Below, piece after piece: positions 60,963 through 64,000 of a DNA stretch of 64,000 nt (positions within the stretch are counted from its first letter, which is position 1; each line of letters opens with the position of its first letter). Source of the DNA: Streptomyces sp. MMG1533 (GTDB taxonomy: Bacteria; Actinomycetota; Actinomycetes; Streptomycetales; Streptomycetaceae); contig NZ_LGDG01000217.1 in NCBI RefSeq assembly GCF_001279775.1, positions 28,800-92,799 on the forward strand, read 5' to 3'. Under the pieces are notes generated by a model. The model worked only from the letters and a program-made list of their open reading frames with translations. It was not told where the DNA came from and made no database searches. The position numbers were made by a program, and so were the translations under genes.

Positions 60963-62168
60963 GTGAACGCTACGGAGAGGCTCGTCGCCGCGGCCGAGGC
61001 CCACAGTCCGCGCACCTACGATCCGCTGCCGGTGGTGATCGCCACCGCGGAGGGGGCCTGGATGACGGACGTGGAGGGGCGCCGGTATCTGGACCTGCTG
61101 GCCGGTTACTCGGCGCTCAACTTCGGGCACTGCAACCGGCGGCTCGTCGAGGCGGCGAAGGCGCAGTTGGAGCGGGTGACGCTGACGTCGCGGGCGTTCC
61201 ACCACGAACTGTTCGGGGCGTTCTGCGAGGAACTCGCCGCGCTGTGCGGCATGGAGATGGTGCTGCCGATGAACACTGGTACGGAGGCGGTGGAGACGGC
61301 GGTGAAGACGGCTCGGAAGTGGGGGTACCGGGTCAAGGGCGTGCCGGCGGAGATGGCGAAGATCGTGGTCGCCGGCAACAACTTCCACGGGCGTACGACG
61401 ACGGTCATCAGCTTCTCCACGGACTCCGAGGCGCGGGCGGACTTCGGGCCGTACACGCCGGGCTTCGAGATCGTGCCGTTCGGGGATCTGACGGCGATGC
61501 GCTCGGCGCTGACCGAGAACACGGTGGCGGTGCTGCTCGAACCGATCCAGGGCGAGGCGGGGGTGCTGGTGCCGCCTGCCGGTTATCTGCCGGGGGTGCG
61601 GGAGCTGACGCGGGAGCGGAACGTGCTGTTCGTGGCGGACGAGATCCAGTCGGGGCTGGGGCGGACGGGGCGGACGTTCGCGTGCGAGCACGAAGGGGTG
61701 GTGCCGGACGTCTATGTGCTGGGGAAGGCGCTCGGCGGCGGGGTCGTGCCGGTGTCGGCGGTGGTGTCGAGCGCGGCGGTGCTCGGGGTGTACCGGCCCG
61801 GGGAGCACGGGTCGACGTTCGGCGGGAATCCGCTGGCCTGTGCGGTGGCGCTGGAGGTGATCGCGATGCTGCGGTCGGGCGAGTACCAGGCGCGGGCGGC
61901 GGAGCTCGGCGAGCATCTGCATCGCGAGTTGGGAGCGCTGGCCGGGACGGGGCGGGTGACGGGGGTGCGCGGGCGTGGGTTGTGGGCGGGCGTCGACATC
62001 GAGCCGTCGTACGGCACGGGACGGGAGGTGTCCGAGAGGTTGATGGACCTGGGTGTGCTGGTGAAGGACACCCATGGGGCGACGATCCGGATCGCGCCGC
62101 CCCTCGTCATCGGAGAGGAGGATCTGAACTGGGGACTCGCCCAGCTGCGTGCCGTGCTGGGGTTGTAG
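60963..62168 (+). CDS. rocD: Ornithine aminotransferase
   Basis: A 401-residue class III PLP aminotransferase. It has GTEAVETAVKTARKWGY, the VADEIQSGLGRTG block, and the PLP lysine in VYVLGKALGGG. The N-terminus (ATERLVAAAEAHSPRTYDPLPV) matches ornithine aminotransferases, which convert ornithine to glutamate semialdehyde. GTG 60963 has GGGAG 6 bases upstream. It is divergent from glyA. Its last codons form the first unit of a tandem repeat that continues past the stop. Confidence 0.9.
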   Translation: MNATERLVAAAEAHSPRTYDPLPVVIATAEGAWMTDVEGRRYLDLLAGYSALNFGHCNRRLVEAAKAQLERVTLTSRAFHHELFGAFCEELAALCGMEMVLPMNTGTEAVETAVKTARKWGYRVKGVPAEMAKIVVAGNNFHGRTTTVISFSTDSEARADFGPYTPGFEIVPFGDLTAMRSALTENTVAVLLEPIQGEAGVLVPPAGYLPGVRELTRERNVLFVADEIQSGLGRTGRTFACEHEGVVPDVYVLGKALGGGVVPVSAVVSSAAVLGVYRPGEHGSTFGGNPLACAVALEVIAMLRSGEYQARAAELGEHLHRELGALAGTGRVTGVRGRGLWAGVDIEPSYGTGREVSERLMDLGVLVKDTHGATIRIAPPLVIGEEDLNWGLAQLRAVLGL

Positions 62169-62284
62169 CCGTACCGGGGTTATAGCCGTACCGGGGTTAT
62201 AGCCGTACCGGGGTTATAGCCGTACCGGGGTTATGGCCGTGCTGGGGTTGTAGCCCTACCGGGGTTGTAGCCCTACCGGGATTG
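62149..62284 (+). repeat. 17-base tandem repeat starting in the rocD 3' end
   Basis: Eight tandem 17-base units, 62149-62284. The first unit (coding the last residues of RocD) and the fifth share GCCGTGCTGGGGTTG. Units 2-5 read TAGCCGTACCGGGGTTA-like, and units 6-8 end in TTG and carry TAGCCCTACC. The rocD stop TAG is part of the repeat. It lies between rocD and the convergent glutathionylspermidine synthase-like gene. Confidence 0.9.
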
Positions 62285-62293
62285 CAGGGGTTC

Positions 62294-63478
62294 TCAGAGG
62301 ATCACGTGCGGCAGGAAGCGGGCGTACTCGTCGGTGATCAGGCCGGAGGATTCGCGGATGCCGAGTCCCGCGGACTCGTTCTCCACGACCCAGGCTCCGA
62401 GGACGACACGGTTGCCGTCGAAGTCGGGCAGGGCGGCCAACTCCTGGTAGCAGCAGGCCTCCTGGCGTACGGCGGGGTCGGCGCCGGGCTCGTGGACCGT
62501 CACCCCGGCACCCTCCCGGCCCAGCAGGGGCTTGGCGACGTATCCGGTCGTCGTCGCCAGTTCGCGGGGGCCGTCCAGGTAGGCGGGAAGGAGGTTCGGG
62601 TGGCCCGGAAAGAGCTCCCAGAGGATCGCCAACAACGCCTTGTTGCTGAGCAGCATCTTCCAGGCCGGTTCGATCCACAGGGTGCTGCCGGTGCCGCCGC
62701 CGTTGTCGAGGGTGTCGAGGACATGGCCGGCGAAGCGGTCGGTGGTGAGCCACTCCCACGGGTAGAGCTTGAAGCAGCTGCGGATGAAGCGGAGTTGGTT
62801 GTCGACGAAGCGGCCGGAGAGTGGGTCCCAGCCGATCTCCTCCATGGAGATCCAGTCGGTGTCGAGGCCGGCCTGTTCCGCGGTCTCCTTGAGGTAGGCG
62901 ACCGTCATGAGGTCCTCGCCGAGTTCGTCGGCCGAGGAGTGCGCGAAGTACAGGGGGCTGCCGGGCGGGAGGAGGGCCGCCTGCTTCTTCCAGGCGGCGA
63001 CGAGACGTTCGTGGAGGGAGTTCCACTGGTCGGCGCCGGGGAAGCGCTCCTCCATCCAGAACCACTGGGGGGAGGCGGCCTCGACGAGGGAGGTGGGGGT
63101 GTCGGCGTTGTACTCCAGGAGTTTGGCCGGGCCGGTGCCGTCGTGGCGGAGGTCGAAACGGCCGTAGACGGAGGGGAGTTCGGCGCGGCGGCGCCAGGCC
63201 TCGGCGACCGACTCGGCCAGGCGGGGGTCGGTGATGCCGAGGTCGACGAAGCGGTTGGCGGCGACGATGTGCTCGGCCGCGGTCAGGCACATGCGGTGGA
63301 GTTCCTCGACGACCTCCTCCAGGGCCTCCACCTCGGGGAGCGTGAAGGAGTAGTAGGCGCTCTCGTCCCAGTAGGGGCGCAGGGAGTCGTCGGGGTGGCG
63401 GGTGAGCGGGTAGATGAGCCCCTGCTCCTCGACGGTCTGCTGCCAGCCGGGGCGGGGCTCGATGGTGTGGCGCTTCAT
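62294..63478 (-). CDS. Glutathionylspermidine synthase-family (YgiC-like) ATP-grasp protein
   Basis: A 394-residue protein matching the C-N ligase/ATP-grasp family of glutathionylspermidine synthases: TPGWQQT-like N-terminus, LLEYNADTPTSLVEA, EPAWKMLLSNKALL, and the KPLLGREGAGV ATP-site segment. The reaction in actinomycetes is not known, as they lack glutathione. AGGA precedes ATG 63478 by about 8 bases. It follows a lipoprotein gene by 26 bases, as in the E. coli ygiB-ygiC pair. Confidence 0.85.
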   Translation of the reverse strand: MKRHTIEPRPGWQQTVEEQGLIYPLTRHPDDSLRPYWDESAYYSFTLPEVEALEEVVEELHRMCLTAAEHIVAANRFVDLGITDPRLAESVAEAWRRRAELPSVYGRFDLRHDGTGPAKLLEYNADTPTSLVEAASPQWFWMEERFPGADQWNSLHERLVAAWKKQAALLPPGSPLYFAHSSADELGEDLMTVAYLKETAEQAGLDTDWISMEEIGWDPLSGRFVDNQLRFIRSCFKLYPWEWLTTDRFAGHVLDTLDNGGGTGSTLWIEPAWKMLLSNKALLAILWELFPGHPNLLPAYLDGPRELATTTGYVAKPLLGREGAGVTVHEPGADPAVRQEACCYQELAALPDFDGNRVVLGAWVVENESAGLGIRESSGLITDEYARFLPHVIL

Positions 63479-63504
63479 GCGGGGCTTCCTGAGGGGTTGG
63501 TCGG

Positions 63505-63873
63505 TCAGCCGCCGGAGCTGCCCTTGCCGCTGCCTCCGCTGTCGCCGCTGCCGAAGCCGCCTCGGTCGACGCCGCCACTGCTGCCACTGCTGCTGCTCGA
63601 ACTGCCCGATCCCTTGCGCGACTTGGTGAAGGAGCCGCCCTTGACCCAGCCGCTCTTCTTCTTGCCGCCGTAGTAGTAGGCACCGTTGACGGGGGTGACG
63701 GACTTGCAGTTCTTGTCGGCGACGACCTCGTAGCCCTTGGACGCGTTGTAGCTGTCGCGGTCGACGCAGCGCTTGTCCGGGTCCGAGGAACAGGCCGTCA
63801 GGGCTGCGGCGAGCAGGCCCACGCCGCCGAGTGCGACCGTGCCCGAGCGGAGTTGTCGGCGCGCGTCTGCCAT
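63505..63873 (-). CDS. Lipoprotein (DUF1190/YgiB-like) with Ser/Gly-rich tail
   Basis: A 122-residue lipoprotein. Signal peptide with a lipobox LTAC near residue 28 (GGVGLLAAALTACSS). The mature part has CVDRDSYNASKGYEVVADKNC, a KSVTPVNGAYYYGG block, and a long Ser/Gly tail. The DUF1190 (YgiB) likeness is inferred from the pairing with a YgiC-like gene. ATG 63873 has GGAG about 8 bases upstream; ATG 63879 is closer to it. Upstream sequence is a tandem repeat. Confidence 0.75.
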   Translation of the reverse strand: MADARRQLRSGTVALGGVGLLAAALTACSSDPDKRCVDRDSYNASKGYEVVADKNCKSVTPVNGAYYYGGKKKSGWVKGGSFTKSRKGSGSSSSSSGSSGGVDRGGFGSGDSGGSGKGSSGG

Positions 63874-63894
63874 GTTCATGTCTCCCCGTTGGTC

Positions 63895-64000
63895 GGGCCG
63901 GTGGCCCGGTGTGCGTTGGCCCGGTGTGCGTTGGCCCGGTGTGCGTTGGCCCGGTGTGCGTTGGCCCGGTGTGCGTTGGCCCGGTGTGCGTTGGCCCGGT
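63895..64000. repeat. 15-base tandem repeat at the window end
   Basis: A perfect or near-perfect unit, GTTGGCCCGGTGTGC (15 bases), repeats about seven times up to the end of the window, upstream of the lipoprotein gene. It continues past the edge, so the true copy number is unknown. Confidence 0.9.

Noticed and set aside
59118..62168. A 1016-codon plus-strand open frame over glyA
   Set aside because: It is the antisense shadow of glyA joined to rocD in one frame. GlyA on the minus strand has intact PLP motifs, a ribosome site and a riboswitch; the shadow has low-complexity composition.
62149..62284. CRISPR array
   Set aside because: Units are contiguous, without spacers, and derive from the rocD end; no cas genes.
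63895..64000. CRISPR array
   Set aside because: A head-to-tail 15-base repeat without spacers.

Overview
The window is a piece of a Streptomyces chromosome. The evidence is very high GC with third-position G/C bias, many GTG starts, short or overlapping gene junctions, many sigma/anti-sigma pairs, and conserved Streptomyces gene sets (sdhCDAB, trpS, glyA, and the SCO4848 and SCO4847 type genes, the last two named from memory). I see no phage, transposon, CRISPR array, rRNA or tRNA gene. The window opens inside one gene (a NeuB-type synthase, minus strand) and closes inside a tandem repeat.

Layout. 1-11.6 kb: a cell-surface glycopolymer locus. It has nonulosonic (sialic or Kdn-like) acid synthesis (neuB fragment; neuA fused to a HAD phosphatase), a DUF6716 transferase, a GT2 transferase, a polysialyltransferase-like protein, a SAM-methyltransferase-like protein, a GT8/pyruvyltransferase fusion, a GT29 sialyltransferase-like enzyme and a membrane acyltransferase. 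11.6-13.7 kb: TetR regulator and FAD monooxygenase, divergent, with two identical-type operators. 13.9-16.6 kb: stand-alone acyl-CoA mutase large subunit and an L,D-transpeptidase lipoprotein. 16.8-20.4 kb: two paralogous sigma/anti-sigma-like pairs. 20.6-28.8 kb: a secreted PGRP amidase with FG-GAP repeats between two paralogous 143-residue proteins, several small hypotheticals, a GH20 hexosaminidase and an OHCU decarboxylase. 29-32.4 kb: sdhCDAB. 32.5-39.5 kb: DUF4132 protein and partner, VOC protein, a TetR-controlled membrane/DCC operon, and a Uma2 nuclease-like protein. 39.5-47.6 kb: MMPL transporter, a two-component system, a solitary peptide-binding protein, and a membrane metallophosphoesterase. 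47.7-54.2 kb: D,D-carboxypeptidase, then a decaprenyl-phospho-arabinose type cluster (GtrA, DPPR synthase, PAP2 phosphatase, DprE1, DprE2). 54.2-64 kb: RNA-ligase-like protein, trpS, a sigma/anti-sigma operon with two paralogous membrane-anchored secreted proteins, glyA with a ZTP riboswitch, rocD, and a YgiB/YgiC-like lipoprotein and ligase pair.

Theme. Much of the window serves the cell envelope: glycopolymer synthesis, lipid-linked sugar synthesis, peptidoglycan hydrolases and transpeptidases, and extracytoplasmic signalling. Housekeeping genes (sdh, trpS, glyA) are interspersed.

Most notable items: the four-gene sigma-factor operon with paired secreted proteins (56.0-59.3 kb); tandem repeats that begin inside the last codons of genes and run past the stop (16.8 and 62.2 kb); the sialyltransferase-family enzymes in a bacterial wall polymer locus; the DprE1 with alanine at the benzothiazinone-target position; the ZTP riboswitch before glyA; and a recurring leaderless promoter pattern (a -10 hexamer 6-8 nt before the start codon).
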